Shown here one piece after another: positions 1-9,065 of a stretch of 64,000 nucleotides of DNA (position 1 is its first letter; each line of letters begins with the position of its first letter). The stretch covers positions 2,606,001-2,670,000 of the forward strand of contig NZ_WIXO01000001.1 in assembly GCF_009709575.1 (NCBI RefSeq), given 5' to 3'. Origin of the DNA: Streptomyces taklimakanensis. Lineage in GTDB: Bacteria; Actinomycetota; Actinomycetes; Streptomycetales; Streptomycetaceae. The notes beneath the pieces were generated by a model that did no database searches, was not told where the DNA came from, and saw only the letters and a program-made list of their open reading frames with translations. The translations under genes and the position numbers were made by a program.

Positions 1-93
1 GCAGCCGCACCCCGTTTCCGTACGACCTGTACGGGGTGACGAGCCGGGGACGGGCGCCGTTGGGCACGGGCACGACGAAGGGGGCTGACACAC

Positions 94-759
94 ATGAGCA
101 CGGACCACACCACGGACGGCGCGGACGGAACCTCCTGTGAGGAGGACTGGGACGACGAGTACGGTCCGGCGATCCGGGCCACCGGCCGCCAGATCAAGGT
201 GCTGCGCCGCCGGCTCGAACACCTGCTGGAAGTCGGCCGGTCGCGGAACGTCGAGATCCAGGTGATGCCGACGGACCGTGGGGAGCACGCAGGGATGGCC
301 GGCGAACTTCGCGTGCTGAAGATCAAGGACGGTACGACGGTGGGCTACTCGGAAGCCCGGCTCACCAGTCGTCTGGTCTCCGATCCCAAGGAGGTCCAGA
401 TCCTTGAAATGCGGTACGGGATGATCCGAGCACAGGCTCTCGCGCCGAGAGAGTCACTGGCCTTCATCGAGAAACTGCTGGGAGAGATGACATGCCGCTC
501 AAGCCCTCGGCCGGAGACGGTTCCGCGCTGGAGTGGATCAAGAGCAGCCACAGCAGCAACGACGGTCCCGACTGCGTCGAGGTCGCCACCGCCTCCGACG
601 CCGTCCACGTCCGCGACTCCAAACACGCCCGGGGCCCCCGGCTCGCCTTCGTGCCGGACGCCTGGAGCCGCTTCCTCGCCCACACCGCCGGCCGCTGACG
701 CGAAGTCCACCGCCGGGCAGGCCGGTTGTCAGTGGCCGCTCCTATGTTCGGGGCCATGA
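94..759 (+). pseudogene. Decayed XRE-family regulator (DUF5753 remnant)
   Basis: Residues ~19-35 (GPAIRATGRQIKVLR) match the extreme N-terminus of Streptomyces XRE/DUF5753 regulators. The next residues (RLEHLLEVGRSRNVEIQVMP onward) match the second half of DUF5753. The helix-turn-helix and the first half of DUF5753, about 150 residues in intact relatives, are missing, and the join lies at a VLR/LRR sequence shared by both sides. The end is also abnormal. Where intact pairs would overlap as ATGA with the DUF397 gene, the frame reads ATG ACA TGC, so it continues ~88 codons as nonsense inside the DUF397 gene. A GGGGG purine run sits about 9 bases before the ATG. The family binds DNA, but this product lacks the DNA-binding part. 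Homology is from memory of the family; the deletion and stop loss are inferred. Confidence 0.7.
492..698 (+). CDS. DUF397 domain protein
   Basis: A 68-residue protein carrying the DUF397 signature: EWIKSSHSS, then CVEVA, VHVRDSK and a terminal WSRFLAHTAG helix. DUF397 proteins are almost always encoded directly downstream of an XRE/DUF5753 regulator and act as its small partner (for example the BldB/WhiJ/AbaA-type pairs of Streptomyces). Here the partner has lost its DNA-binding domain, so this gene is probably an orphan. The ATG at 492 lies inside the upstream frame, consistent with ancestral translational coupling. The coding sequence itself looks intact. Confidence 0.8.
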   Translation: MPLKPSAGDGSALEWIKSSHSSNDGPDCVEVATASDAVHVRDSKHARGPRLAFVPDAWSRFLAHTAGR

Positions 760-1934
760 CGACCACCACGGCGGTGCACACCTACACCTACCTCCGTCCC
801 TCGGCCGTGCGGCGCGGCGCGGGCGGGCCCGAGGTGACGTTGGAGACCTCGGGTGGGGCGACGCCGGCGGGGGCGAGCGCCCATCCCGGGTTCTTCGCCG
901 GGTTCGTGACCGCGCCGGAGGCCGCGGCGGCGGCGCTGCTGTCCGTGGCCGACGTCGCCTCCTCCCGCTACCACCGACGGTTCTCCCCCGCCTCCCCGGA
1001 TCCGGTGGTGACGGGCAACGGCGATCGGCTGCGGTTCGAGTCGTTCTCCGGCTGCTGCGGGGTCTACGCCCGTCTCGACGTCCTGGAGGACGGCGTGGAC
1101 GGCGGGGAGGTGGGCCACGGCACCACCAGCGTGGACGTCAACCACCCCCTGCGCGAGGCCCTCGTCCGGGTGGGGCCGTCCGATCCGCTCCATCTGCGGG
1201 TCGGGCCGGCCGAGTCGGAGGTGACGACGTTCGACGGTCCGGTGGTGGAGAGGAAGGTGCCGTTGCCGGATCGCTGGCTGCGCGGATTCGCCGAGACACA
1301 GGTGATCTCCGCCGGGTTCGACCTGCGCGCCGAGGTCACCGCCGTGGAGGCGGTCCGCTTCCTGCGCTCCCTGCCGCGGGCCCGTTCGGTTCCGGGTTCC
1401 GCCCTCTGGGTCGTCCCCGCCGGACGGGGGCTGCGGTTGACGAGCCGTCCGGTGCCCGGTGCCGTCTGTCTGTCCGGGCCGGACCGGCTCTCGGCGCTGT
1501 TGCGGGTGTTGCGCCACGCCAGTGGGCTGCGGCTGTACGGCCCGCCGGTGACGGCCACCGGCACGCCGGTGGCGTCCGCCTGGGAGGTGCTGCTCCCGGG
1601 GATGCGGCTCACGCTCACCCTCTCCCCCGACCCGGCCCGCGGCTTTCCCGGCGAGGGCGCGGTGCCGGAGGCGTCGGCCGGTGACGGGGCGGCCGACGAC
1701 GCCGAGTCGCTCTCGGCGCTGCTGGCCTGGGAGCCGCGCGTGGACGTCGGAGGGCTGGCCCGCCGGGCCGGGCTGACGCCCGAGCGGGTGCGCGCCGCCC
1801 TGACCGTGTTGGGCGCCTCCGGCCGGATCGGCTACGACACCGCCGATGCCGCGTACTTCCACCGCGAGCTGCCGTTCGACGCCGGGCGCGCCGAGTGGCG
1901 AACCCCCGGCTGCGTGCCGCCCGCGCGTTGGTGA
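756..1934 (+). pseudogene. SWIM zinc-finger family protein, frameshifted and truncated
   Basis: About 390 residues similar to Streptomyces SWIM zinc-finger proteins: HTYTYLRPS start, FESFSGCCGVYARLDV, PLPDRWLRGFAE, LWVVPAGRGLRL, and a winged-helix-like end (YDTADAAYFHRELPFD). Homologues continue with a segment like NPRLRAARALV and then a SWIM zinc motif (CxC...CxH). Here the frame shifts near 1885-1895. NPRLRAARALV appears in a different frame at about 1898-1930, and no CxC/CxH motif follows. The SWIM finger that names the family is therefore gone. I took ATG 756 as start because family members begin with the MTxTT... segment; ATG 726 is in frame but adds an unsupported extension. Confidence 0.72.
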
Positions 1935-2037
1935 GCGTCGGCGCGGGCGCGGGGCGGGAGCGGCCGGCTGGTCAGGGAGGCCGGCGCGCTACTGGGGGCG
2001 TTGGAGCCGGCCGGGGCGCCTGGCGCGGCGGGCGGTC

Positions 2038-2059
2038 GGGGGTCGGGGTCGGGGTCGGG
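2038..2059 (+). repeat. G-quadruplex-type G-tract array
   Basis: Four G runs (G5, G4, G4, G3) are each separated by the dinucleotide TC, a textbook four-tract G-quadruplex pattern with two-base loops. It lies between the dead SWIM gene and the 3' end of mshD, on the strand opposite mshD, so the mshD transcript would carry the complementary C-tracts. A role in ending transcription is only a guess. Confidence 0.6.
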
Positions 2060-2070
2060 CCCGCCGGCGG

Positions 2071-2982
2071 TCAGCCTTCCGTGCGGTACATCAGGTCCAC
2101 CTCGTGGACGCGGAAGCCCAGCCGTTCGTAGACCGTCACGGCGGCGGTGTTGTCGGCGTCCACGTAGAGCATCGCGGTGGGCAGTCCCCGGTCGCGGGCG
2201 AGGTAGCGCAGCCCCACCGTCGTCAGGGCCCGGCCCAGCCCGCCGCCCTGGGCTCCGGGGACGACGCCGACGACGTAGACCTCGCCGAGCTGGTCGGCGC
2301 TGTGGACCTTCGTCCAGTGGAAGCCGACGAGTCCCTCGTTCCCCTTCCCGTCGTCGCGCACGGCGAGGAAGAAGCCCTTGGGGTCGAACCACGGCTCGGC
2401 CATGCGGTCGTCCAGGTCGCGCCGGGTCATGCCGCCCTGCTCGGGGTGGTGGGCGAAGGCGGCGGCGTTGGCGGCCAGCCAGGCGGCGTCGTCCCGGCCG
2501 GGGACGAAGGTCCGCAGCCGCACCCCGTCGGGCAGGGCGGGTTCGGGCAGGTCGAGGCCGGTCAGCGGCATGCGCATCTGCCGCAGTTCGCGGAAGAGGG
2601 ACAGTCCCAGCGTCCGGGCCAGGTGTCGGGCGGCCGGATGGCCGCCGTGCGCCCACACCCGCAGCCGCCTGCCGGAGCTCTCCAGCAGGGCGCGGCCGAG
2701 GGCGTGTCCGTACCCCTTGCCGCGGTGGTCCGGGTGGACGACGAACTCACCGGAGGGCGCCTCGACCGGGTCGGTGTCCTCCAGTTGACCGTATCCGACC
2801 AGTTCCCCGCGCTCCCTCACCAGCAGGTGCCGCACGCCCGCGCGGCGACCGCCGCGCAGCTGGAGCCTGCCCTGTTCGGAGACGGCGTGCTGTCCGTCCA
2901 CCCGGGCCGACTCGTCGATCAGGCGCTGAGCGTCCCGTACGACTTCGGCCGACACCTCGTCCACAACCACCACGTCGCTCAT
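2071..2982 (-). CDS. mshD: Mycothiol synthase MshD
   Basis: A 303-residue tandem GNAT protein. MshD acetylates the cysteine amine of Cys-GlcN-Ins with acetyl-CoA, the last step of mycothiol synthesis in the cytoplasm. The N-terminal GNAT half has the VHPDHRGKGYGHALG loop (~78-92). The C-terminal half has the acetyl-CoA motif VVPGAQGGGLGRALT (~238-252), followed by LYVDADNTAAVTVYERLGF, typical of the active domain. The length equals the family norm. It stands alone on the minus strand, divergent from the secreted nucleotidase, with both starts in a 134-base gap. Recognition is firm from motifs and order. Confidence 0.93.
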   Translation of the reverse strand: MSDVVVVDEVSAEVVRDAQRLIDESARVDGQHAVSEQGRLQLRGGRRAGVRHLLVRERGELVGYGQLEDTDPVEAPSGEFVVHPDHRGKGYGHALGRALLESSGRRLRVWAHGGHPAARHLARTLGLSLFRELRQMRMPLTGLDLPEPALPDGVRLRTFVPGRDDAAWLAANAAAFAHHPEQGGMTRRDLDDRMAEPWFDPKGFFLAVRDDGKGNEGLVGFHWTKVHSADQLGEVYVVGVVPGAQGGGLGRALTTVGLRYLARDRGLPTAMLYVDADNTAAVTVYERLGFRVHEVDLMYRTEG

Positions 2983-3116
2983 GGGGACAGGTTACGCAGC
3001 ATCGAAACCCCCCGGTTACCTCCGCAACCATGACGCGCTACGCGCGTTGACCTAGGCTGCCCCCGGTCACTCCGGCCAATCCTCGGTTCCGACAAGGGAA
3101 CAGAAGGGGACAGAAC

Positions 3117-4949
3117 ATGTCCACTCCGCCCATGATGCGGTCTCCCCTCTCGCGCAGACTCACCGCCGCCGCGGCCGGTCTGCTGGCAGTCGGCGCGCTC
3201 GGCGCCGCCGCACCCGCCGCCACCGCCCACGGCGCCCTTGAGAAGGCTCCCGGCAAGCACGACGGGCACGGCGGGCACGACGAACACCACGGCCGCACCG
3301 TCGATCTCCAGGTGCTGGCCATCAACGACTTCCACGGCAACCTGGAGCCCCCCACGGGCTCCTCCGGACGGGTCACCCACGAGCACCCGGACGGCACCAC
3401 CGAGCAGATCGACGCGGGCGGCGCCGAGTACCTGGCCACCGCCCTGCGCGAGGCCCGCCAGGGCCACCGCCGCTCGGTGACCGTCGCGCCCGGCGACATC
3501 GTCGGCGCCAGCCCGCTGCTGTCGGGCCTCTTCCACGACGAGCCCACCATCGAGGCGATGAACGCCCTGGACATGGACGTCGTGGGCGTCGGCAACCACG
3601 AGTTCGACGAGGGCGCGGCCGAGCTGAAGCGCCTCCAGAGGGGCGGCTGCCACCCCGAGGACGGCTGCTACGACGAGGGCCGCACCTTCGAGGGCGCCGA
3701 CTTCCCGATCCTCGCCGCCAACGTCGTGGACGAGAAGACCGGCAAGCCGCTGCTGGCGCCCTACACCGTCAAACGGATGAAGGGCGTCAACGTCGGTTTC
3801 ATCGGCGTCACGCTGGAGGGCACGCCGAACATCGTCTCGGCCGAGGGCGTCAAGGGCCTGAAGTTCCTCGACGAGGTCGAGACCATCGACAAGTACACCG
3901 AGGAGCTGCGGCGCAAGGGGGTCAACGCCGTCATCGCGCTGGTCCACGAGGGCGGCACCCCGTCCTCCACCGCCTACAACAACGACTGCGGCCCCGGCGG
4001 CGCGAACCTCTCCGGTCCGATCGAGGAGATCGCCCGCGACACCGACGCGGGCGTGGACGCGCTGATCACCGGCCACACCCACCAGCCCTACGTCTGCTCC
4101 GTCCCGGACCCGAGGGGCAACGACCGCCTGGTCACCTCCGCCGCCTCCTACGGGCGGCTGTTCACCGAGCTGACCATGGAGTACGACCGTCGCACCCGCG
4201 ACATCGTGCGGGCCTCCGTCGCGGGCACCAACCACGTCGTCCACCGTGACCGGGAGCGGGCCTCCGACCTCACCGAGCTGATCGACTACTGGAAGGCGCT
4301 GGCCGAGCCCGTCGCCAACCGGCCCATCGGCTGGATCTCCGAGGACATCACCGCCGACCGCGCCGCCGTCGAGTCCCCGCTGGGCGACCTGGTCGCCGAC
4401 GCCCAGCTCGCCCACGCCAGGGAGCTGGACCCCGAGGCGGACCTGGCCCTGATGAACCCCGGCGGCATCCGCGCCGACCTGACCTACGCGGCCTCCGGTG
4501 GCGAGGGGGACGGCGTGGTGACGTACGGGGAGGGCTTCACCGTCCAACCGTTCTCCAACACCGTCAACCTCACCACCCTCACCGGCGAGCAGGTCCTGAC
4601 GGTGCTGCGCGAGCAGGTGAGCGGCGCCAACGCGGCGTCCCCGAAGTTCCTCCAGGTCTCCTCCGGCCTCACCTACACGGTGGATCTCACCCGGTCGGGC
4701 GCGGACCGGATCGTCGCCGACTCGGTCCGGCTGGACGGTGAGCCGATCGACCCGTCGGCCTCCTACCGCGTGGCGGTGAACTCCTTCCTCGCGGGCGGCG
4801 GCGACGGCTTCGGCACGCTCGCGAAGGGCACCGATCCGCTGGTGGGCGGTGACGACCTGGCGGCCCTCCAGGCGTACCTGACCGCCAACTCCTCCGCCGC
4901 CGACCCGCTGGACGCCCCGGCGGCGGACCGGATCACGGTCGTCCGGTGA
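3117..4949 (+). CDS. Secreted 5'-nucleotidase/2',3'-cyclic phosphodiesterase
   Basis: A 610-residue exported metallophosphatase that probably releases phosphate and nucleosides from extracellular nucleotides (UshA type). Residues 1-40 form a signal peptide (RRLTAAAAGLLAVGALGAAA, then ATAHG). A His-rich linker follows (HDGHGGHDEHHG). The calcineurin-like domain shows INDFHGN, GDIVGAS, GNHEFDEG and GHTHQ, the two-metal ligands. The C-terminal 5'-nucleotidase domain has NPGGIRADL and GGGDGFG around the nucleotide-binding site. An AGAAGGGGA-type Shine-Dalgarno precedes the ATG, and a TAGGCT -10-like hexamer sits at 3053-3058. In S. coelicolor the orthologue in this position is reported to be PhoP-controlled; I see no clear PHO box here. 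Confidence 0.9.
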   Translation: MSTPPMMRSPLSRRLTAAAAGLLAVGALGAAAPAATAHGALEKAPGKHDGHGGHDEHHGRTVDLQVLAINDFHGNLEPPTGSSGRVTHEHPDGTTEQIDAGGAEYLATALREARQGHRRSVTVAPGDIVGASPLLSGLFHDEPTIEAMNALDMDVVGVGNHEFDEGAAELKRLQRGGCHPEDGCYDEGRTFEGADFPILAANVVDEKTGKPLLAPYTVKRMKGVNVGFIGVTLEGTPNIVSAEGVKGLKFLDEVETIDKYTEELRRKGVNAVIALVHEGGTPSSTAYNNDCGPGGANLSGPIEEIARDTDAGVDALITGHTHQPYVCSVPDPRGNDRLVTSAASYGRLFTELTMEYDRRTRDIVRASVAGTNHVVHRDRERASDLTELIDYWKALAEPVANRPIGWISEDITADRAAVESPLGDLVADAQLAHARELDPEADLALMNPGGIRADLTYAASGGEGDGVVTYGEGFTVQPFSNTVNLTTLTGEQVLTVLREQVSGANAASPKFLQVSSGLTYTVDLTRSGADRIVADSVRLDGEPIDPSASYRVAVNSFLAGGGDGFGTLAKGTDPLVGGDDLAALQAYLTANSSAADPLDAPAADRITVVR

Positions 4950-4976
4950 GCGGCACCGTCATCGGGTGACCCTCCC

Positions 4977-5007
4977 CCCGCGGGCCGCCTCCCGGGCGGC
5001 CCGCGGG
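4977..5007 (+). terminator. Strong hairpin after the 5'-nucleotidase gene
   Basis: A perfect 13-base-pair stem (4977-4989 with 4995-5007, CCCGCGGGCCGCC) around a five-base loop, 28 bases after the stop codon. There is no U-tract, as is usual for Streptomyces terminators. Confidence 0.75.
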
Positions 5008-5213
5008 ACTCGCCCCGCGGCGCCGGCGGCACGTCCACCACCGGGTACGACCCGGTCCCCTCCCACCGCGAGGGCCGCTGCCGAACCGGCCCCGGTGCGC
5101 CCCTTCCGGTCGCGCCGGTCCGACGCCGCCGTCCGACACGTGCGTTGACAGCACGCCCGACGAACCGGTTGGGTCGGTCGGCAACCGAAAGCCGTGCCGT
5201 CGAGGAGGACCGC

Positions 5214-5744
5214 GTGAAGCGACGTGTCGCGTTCGTACTGGCCGCCGTGTGCGCGGCGGGGCTGCTCCCCACCGCCGCCGCCGCCGAGAGCCCGCTCCGG
5301 GGGACGACGCCGGAGCCGTGGGAGCCGTACGTGGAGCACGGGTTCTCGGTGCCCGCCGGGTACGTCTGCTCGTTCCCCCTGGAGGCGACCCCGCTGGAGC
5401 AGGACATGGTCAAGCGGGTGCTGAGGCGCCACCCCGACGGCGCCGTCGAACTCGAGGAGTACAAGGGCCCGCTGGTGGTCGAGTACGAGAACACCGACAC
5501 CGGCGCGACCGTCGTGCGCGACGTCGGCGGGCGCGGCTTCCCCGAGTACCGGAACGACGGGCGGCTCAAGCGGTACACCGCCGTCGGCCCGGTGGCCTTC
5601 GGGATGCGCGAGACGGACGACCACCCCAAGGGCTTCTGGATCGTCGACGGCCACCACGTGGTGGAGTTCGCCGAGGACGGCACCCGGAGCTTCTCGGTCG
5701 AGAACGGCACCAAGGAGAACGTCTGCGAGGCCCTGGGCGACTGA
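5214..5744 (+). CDS. Small secreted protein of unknown function
   Basis: A 176-residue protein from GTG 5214, chosen because GAGGAGG lies 7-8 bases upstream and because a Sec signal peptide then begins at once (VKRRVAFVLAAVCAAGLLPT, cut near AAAAES). The mature part is acidic and beta-rich, with a Cys in GYVCSFPLE and another near the end (ENVCEALGD) that could pair outside the cell. It includes a WIVDGHHVVEF segment. I do not recognise a named domain. It resembles the many ~180-residue secreted hypothetical proteins of Streptomyces. It converges on the kinase gene and shares a terminator with it. Confidence 0.8.
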   Translation: MKRRVAFVLAAVCAAGLLPTAAAAESPLRGTTPEPWEPYVEHGFSVPAGYVCSFPLEATPLEQDMVKRVLRRHPDGAVELEEYKGPLVVEYENTDTGATVVRDVGGRGFPEYRNDGRLKRYTAVGPVAFGMRETDDHPKGFWIVDGHHVVEFAEDGTRSFSVENGTKENVCEALGD

Positions 5745-5756
5745 TCGCGGGCCCTC

Positions 5757-5782
5757 CTGACGGGCCGGGGCCGGCCCGTCAG
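5757..5782. terminator. Bidirectional terminator between convergent genes
   Basis: A perfect 10-base-pair stem (CTGACGGGCC, 5757-5766, with 5773-5782) and a six-base loop. The second arm overlaps the stop codon of the kinase gene, so it can serve transcripts from both sides. Confidence 0.75.
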
Positions 5783-7197
5783 GGGGCGTCGGGGAGGTGG
5801 TCCGGCGGGGGCGTGGGGGCGCCGGGGAGGCGCACGACCGCCTCGGTGCCGCCCTTCCCGTCCCGCGCCGGGCGCAGGACGACCTCGCCGCCGCAACGGC
5901 GGACCGTGCGGGCCACGATGGACAGTCCCAGCCCGGAACCGGGCAGGCTGCGGGCGGACGGGGAGCGCCAGAAGCGGTCGAAGACGTACGGGAGTTCGTC
6001 CTCCGGGATGCCGGGCCCGTGGTCGCGCACGCGCAGCGTCCCGTCGGCGAGGACGACCTCGACCGTCCCGCCGGGCGGGGAGAACTTCACCGCGTTGTCC
6101 AGCAGGTTGACCACCGCCCGTTCCAGGGCGGCCGGCTCGGCGCGCACGTACCAGGGCGCCAGGTCACAGGTGACGGTGATGCCCGAGCCGCGCAGCCGGG
6201 CGCGTCCGACGGCCCGTTCGGTGGCTTCGTGCAGGCCGACGACCTCGACGTGCCCGCCGGGCGCGGTGTCGTGCCGGGAGAGTTCCTGGAGGTCGCCGAT
6301 GAGCGAGGCGAGTTCGGTGATCTGCGCCCGCACCGACTCCAGTAGCGCCCGGCGGTCCTCCGGCGGCAGCGAGCGGCCGGTCTGCTCGCTGCGCACCAGC
6401 AGGTCGATGTTGGTGCGCAGCGAGGTGAGCGGGGTGCGCAGTTCGTGTCCGGCGTCGGCGATGAGCTGCTGCTGGAGGTCGCGCGAGGTGGCCAGGGCGG
6501 CGGTCATGGCGTTGAAGGAGCGCGACAGGCGGGCGATCTCGTCGTCGCCCTCGACGGGGATGCGGACGGCCAGGTCCTCGGTGCGGGCGACGTGTTCCAC
6601 CGCGCCCGTCAACCGGTCCACCGGTCGCAGGCCGGTGCGCGCGAGCAGGACGCCCGTGCCCGCCGCGCCGAGCACGCCACCGGCGGCGACCAGGCCGAGG
6701 ACGAGGGCGAGGGTGTCCAGGCTGTCGTCGACCTCGGCCATCGGGCGGGCCACGGTCACGGCGGCGTCCGTACCGCTCAGGGGGGTCGTCAGCACGCGGT
6801 ACCGGGCGCCGCCCGCGGTGACGGTGTGCAGGGCCTCCTCGCGCTCGCCGCGGGCGACCGCCACGTCGGCGGCGGAGACCGGCAGGGGCTGTTCGCCGAA
6901 GGCCATGCAGCTGGTGCCGTTGCGGTCCACGAGCTGCACGGTGGAGTCGAACGGGTTGGCCACGTCCCGCCGCTGTTCCTCGGGCACCGCCCGGCACTGT
7001 CCGGTCTGCACGAGGTCGATGAGGAGGCGGTCCGGCACCCGGTTGTCGTGCAGGGCGTCGTCGAGGGAATCGACGAGCTGCGCCCGCACCAGGAGCCAGG
7101 CGGCCAGGGAGCACGCCGCCACCGCGACCGCCACGGTGGCGGCCACCAGCAGGGCCAGGCGCGAGCGCAGCGGCAGGGAGCCCGGACGGAACGTCAC
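5779..7197 (-). CDS. Two-component sensor histidine kinase (MprB-like)
   Basis: A 472-residue membrane kinase. TM1 is at ~14-36 ([21 protein letters not shown]). An extracytoplasmic domain of ~110 residues carries two cysteines (TGQCR, GTSCM). TM2 is at ~165-190, followed by a HAMP domain. The H-box is [12 protein letters not shown], with the phospho-accepting His. The N-box is NLLDNAVKF, with G-boxes [10 protein letters not shown] and GSGLGLSIV. It phosphorylates the partner regulator encoded just upstream; its GTG overlaps that gene's TGA (GTGA at 7194-7197). The layout and regulator sequence resemble MprB of mycobacteria, a sensor of envelope stress. The signal here is unknown. Confidence 0.9.
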   Translation of the reverse strand: MTFRPGSLPLRSRLALLVAATVAVAVAACSLAAWLLVRAQLVDSLDDALHDNRVPDRLLIDLVQTGQCRAVPEEQRRDVANPFDSTVQLVDRNGTSCMAFGEQPLPVSAADVAVARGEREEALHTVTAGGARYRVLTTPLSGTDAAVTVARPMAEVDDSLDTLALVLGLVAAGGVLGAAGTGVLLARTGLRPVDRLTGAVEHVARTEDLAVRIPVEGDDEIARLSRSFNAMTAALATSRDLQQQLIADAGHELRTPLTSLRTNIDLLVRSEQTGRSLPPEDRRALLESVRAQITELASLIGDLQELSRHDTAPGGHVEVVGLHEATERAVGRARLRGSGITVTCDLAPWYVRAEPAALERAVVNLLDNAVKFSPPGGTVEVVLADGTLRVRDHGPGIPEDELPYVFDRFWRSPSARSLPGSGLGLSIVARTVRRCGGEVVLRPARDGKGGTEAVVRLPGAPTPPPDHLPDAP

Positions 7198-7976
7198 TGT
7201 CCCGGACCCGCGGGGTTCTCGCGCAGCACGTAACCGACCCCGCGCACGGTGTGCACCAGGCGCGGCTCGCCGCCGGCCTCGGTCTTGCGGCGCAGGTACA
7301 TCACGTACACGTCCAGGGAGTTGGAGGAGGGCTCGAAGTCGAAGCCCCAGACGGTCTTGAGGATCTGTTCACGGGTGAGGACCTGACGCGGGTGGGCCAT
7401 GAACATCTCCAGCAGGGTGAACTCCGTCCGCGTCAGCTCCACCGACCGGCCGCCGCGGGTCACCTCGCGGGTGGTGAGGTCCATCCGCAGGTCGGCGAAG
7501 GTCAGCACCTCGGTGTTCTCCGCGCCCGCCTGCTCACGCGCGTAGGAGCTGCGGCGCAGCAGGGCCCGGACGCGGGCCAGCAGCTCGTCCAGCTCGAACG
7601 GTTTGACCAGGTAGTCGTCCGCGCCGGCGTCCAGTCCGGTGACGCGGTCGCCGACGGTGTCGCGCGCGGTGAGCATCAGGACGGGAACGGTCTCCCCGTG
7701 CGCGCGCAGCCGTCGGGCGGCGGTCAGGCCGTCCGTGCGCGGCATCAGCACGTCCAGGATCACCAGGTCGGGCCGGTGCGCCTCGACCTTCCGCAGGGCC
7801 TCCGTGCCGTCGGCGGCCAGTTCCGTCGCGTATCCCTCGAAGGCCAGGCTGCGGCGCAGGGCCTCCCGGACGGCCGGCTCGTCGTCGACGATCAGGACGC
7901 GGGCGGGCGGGGCGGAGTGGGGCGTGGCGGTCGGGTCGGTGGTCATGGAGGGGAGTGTCGCACTCGCCTCAGTCAC
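7194..7976 (-). CDS. OmpR-family response regulator (MprA-like)
   Basis: A 260-residue DNA-binding regulator. The receiver is at ~25-140, with acidic pair DDE, phospho-Asp in [12 protein letters not shown], the Thr of LMLTARD and the Lys of YLVKPF. The winged helix ends in [20 protein letters not shown] and [10 protein letters not shown], very close to mycobacterial MprA. I used GTG 7976, which overlaps the protease stop codon (GTGACTGA). An ATG at 7946 is also in frame, but neither start has a good Shine-Dalgarno, so the first ten residues are uncertain. It should control the envelope-stress genes sensed by its kinase, perhaps including its own operon. Confidence 0.9.
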   Translation of the reverse strand: MTEASATLPSMTTDPTATPHSAPPARVLIVDDEPAVREALRRSLAFEGYATELAADGTEALRKVEAHRPDLVILDVLMPRTDGLTAARRLRAHGETVPVLMLTARDTVGDRVTGLDAGADDYLVKPFELDELLARVRALLRRSSYAREQAGAENTEVLTFADLRMDLTTREVTRGGRSVELTRTEFTLLEMFMAHPRQVLTREQILKTVWGFDFEPSSNSLDVYVMYLRRKTEAGGEPRLVHTVRGVGYVLRENPAGPGQ

Positions 7977-8952
7977 CGGCGCGCAGGTCGTCGAGGATCT
8001 CCTTCACGTCGTTGACGGGGACGGCGAAGCCCAGGCCGACGCTGCCCGCCTCGCCGCCCGTGGCGGAGGCGTTGTCGTGGATCGCGGAGTTGATGCCGAT
8101 GACGCTCCCGTCCATGGCGACCAACGGTCCGCCGGAGTTGCCGGGGTTGAGGGAGGCGTCGGTCTGGATGGCCTCGTAGGTGGTGGTCTCCGGGCCGACG
8201 TCGCCGTTGTACCGGCCGCCGCCGAACTCGAACGGCCAGGCGTCGCCGCGCGGTCGGGCGTCGTCCCCCTGTTCCTTCTCCACGGTGACCTCGCGGTCCT
8301 TGGCGGAGACGATGCCGCTGGTGACGGTGCCCGACAGGCCCTCGGGCGAGCCGAACGCCACCACCCGGTCGCCGATGGCGACGGCGTCGGAGTCGCCGAG
8401 TTCGGCGGGGTGGAGGTCCTTCGCCCCGTCGACTTGGATCAGCGCCATGTCGAGGTCGGGGTCGGTGCCCACGATCTCGGCCTCGGCGGTGTCGCCGTCG
8501 GCGAAGGTGACCTCGATCGCGCTCGCGCCGGAGACGACGTGGTTGTTGGTGAGGATCTCGCCGTTCTCGGAGATCACCACGCCGGAGCCGGTCGCGGAGC
8601 CGGAGCCGGAGGCGGCGTCGATCTCCACGACGCTGGGGCCGACGGCCCTGGCCACATCGGCGACGGTGGCGTCGGAGTCGGAGGCGTTGGAGCCGAGGAC
8701 GGAGGAGGTGGCGGCGGGCGCGGAACCGTCCCCGAGCGCCTCGCCGACCACCGTCGCCGTACCGCCGCCGATCGCGGCGGCCACGACCGCCACGGCCGCC
8801 AACAGCCCGACGGGGCGGCGCGCCCGCCGCCGGGCGGGCACGCCGGAGGCCGCGTCGGGAGCGGGCCGCGGGGCCGCGGGAGGGGGCTCGTGGACGGCGG
8901 GCTCGTACGACGGGAGGAGCGGGTACGCGCGGTGGGTCTCGTGGTCGCTCAT
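7969..8952 (-). CDS. Membrane-anchored HtrA/PepD-type serine protease
   Basis: A 327-residue trypsin-like protease. A proline-rich cytoplasmic N-terminus leads to one membrane segment ([20 protein letters not shown], ~48-70), then a serine-protease domain outside the membrane. The catalytic triad is visible as His in TNNHVVSGA, Asp in [10 protein letters not shown] and Ser in [10 protein letters not shown]. There is no PDZ domain after the protease, so it is shorter than classical DegP. It is the first gene of an operon with the two-component genes, and its stop overlaps the regulator start. The start at 8952 is the ATG nearest the hydrophilic N-terminus; ATG 8988 is an alternative. By analogy with mycobacterial PepD it probably degrades or folds damaged envelope proteins. 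Confidence 0.88.
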   Translation of the reverse strand: MSDHETHRAYPLLPSYEPAVHEPPPAAPRPAPDAASGVPARRRARRPVGLLAAVAVVAAAIGGGTATVVGEALGDGSAPAATSSVLGSNASDSDATVADVARAVGPSVVEIDAASGSGSATGSGVVISENGEILTNNHVVSGASAIEVTFADGDTAEAEIVGTDPDLDMALIQVDGAKDLHPAELGDSDAVAIGDRVVAFGSPEGLSGTVTSGIVSAKDREVTVEKEQGDDARPRGDAWPFEFGGGRYNGDVGPETTTYEAIQTDASLNPGNSGGPLVAMDGSVIGINSAIHDNASATGGEAGSVGLGFAVPVNDVKEILDDLRAGD

Positions 8953-9065
8953 GCCGACGAGTGTGCGTGCCCGGAATGAGAACTCCATGAGGGCGGACTG
9001 AGGCCCCGGAAAGAATCGCGCCGCGCGCCCGCGGGAGTGGCCGGGCCGCGCCCCGCCGGGCTCCG

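Noticed and set aside
1..140. Open frame at the left edge (to a TGA at 138) as the end of an upstream gene
   Set aside because: It contains FPYDLYGVTSRGR but is too short, overlaps the XRE remnant, and matches no family I can name.
2979..4547. A 522-codon minus frame opposite the 5'-nucleotidase
   Set aside because: Composition (Val/Gly/Asp-rich) and position show it to be the complement of the real, motif-bearing gene.
5249..7360. A 703-codon plus frame across the secreted protein and the kinase
   Set aside because: It crosses a terminator and a gene boundary, and is Arg/Gly/Ser low complexity; antisense artefact.
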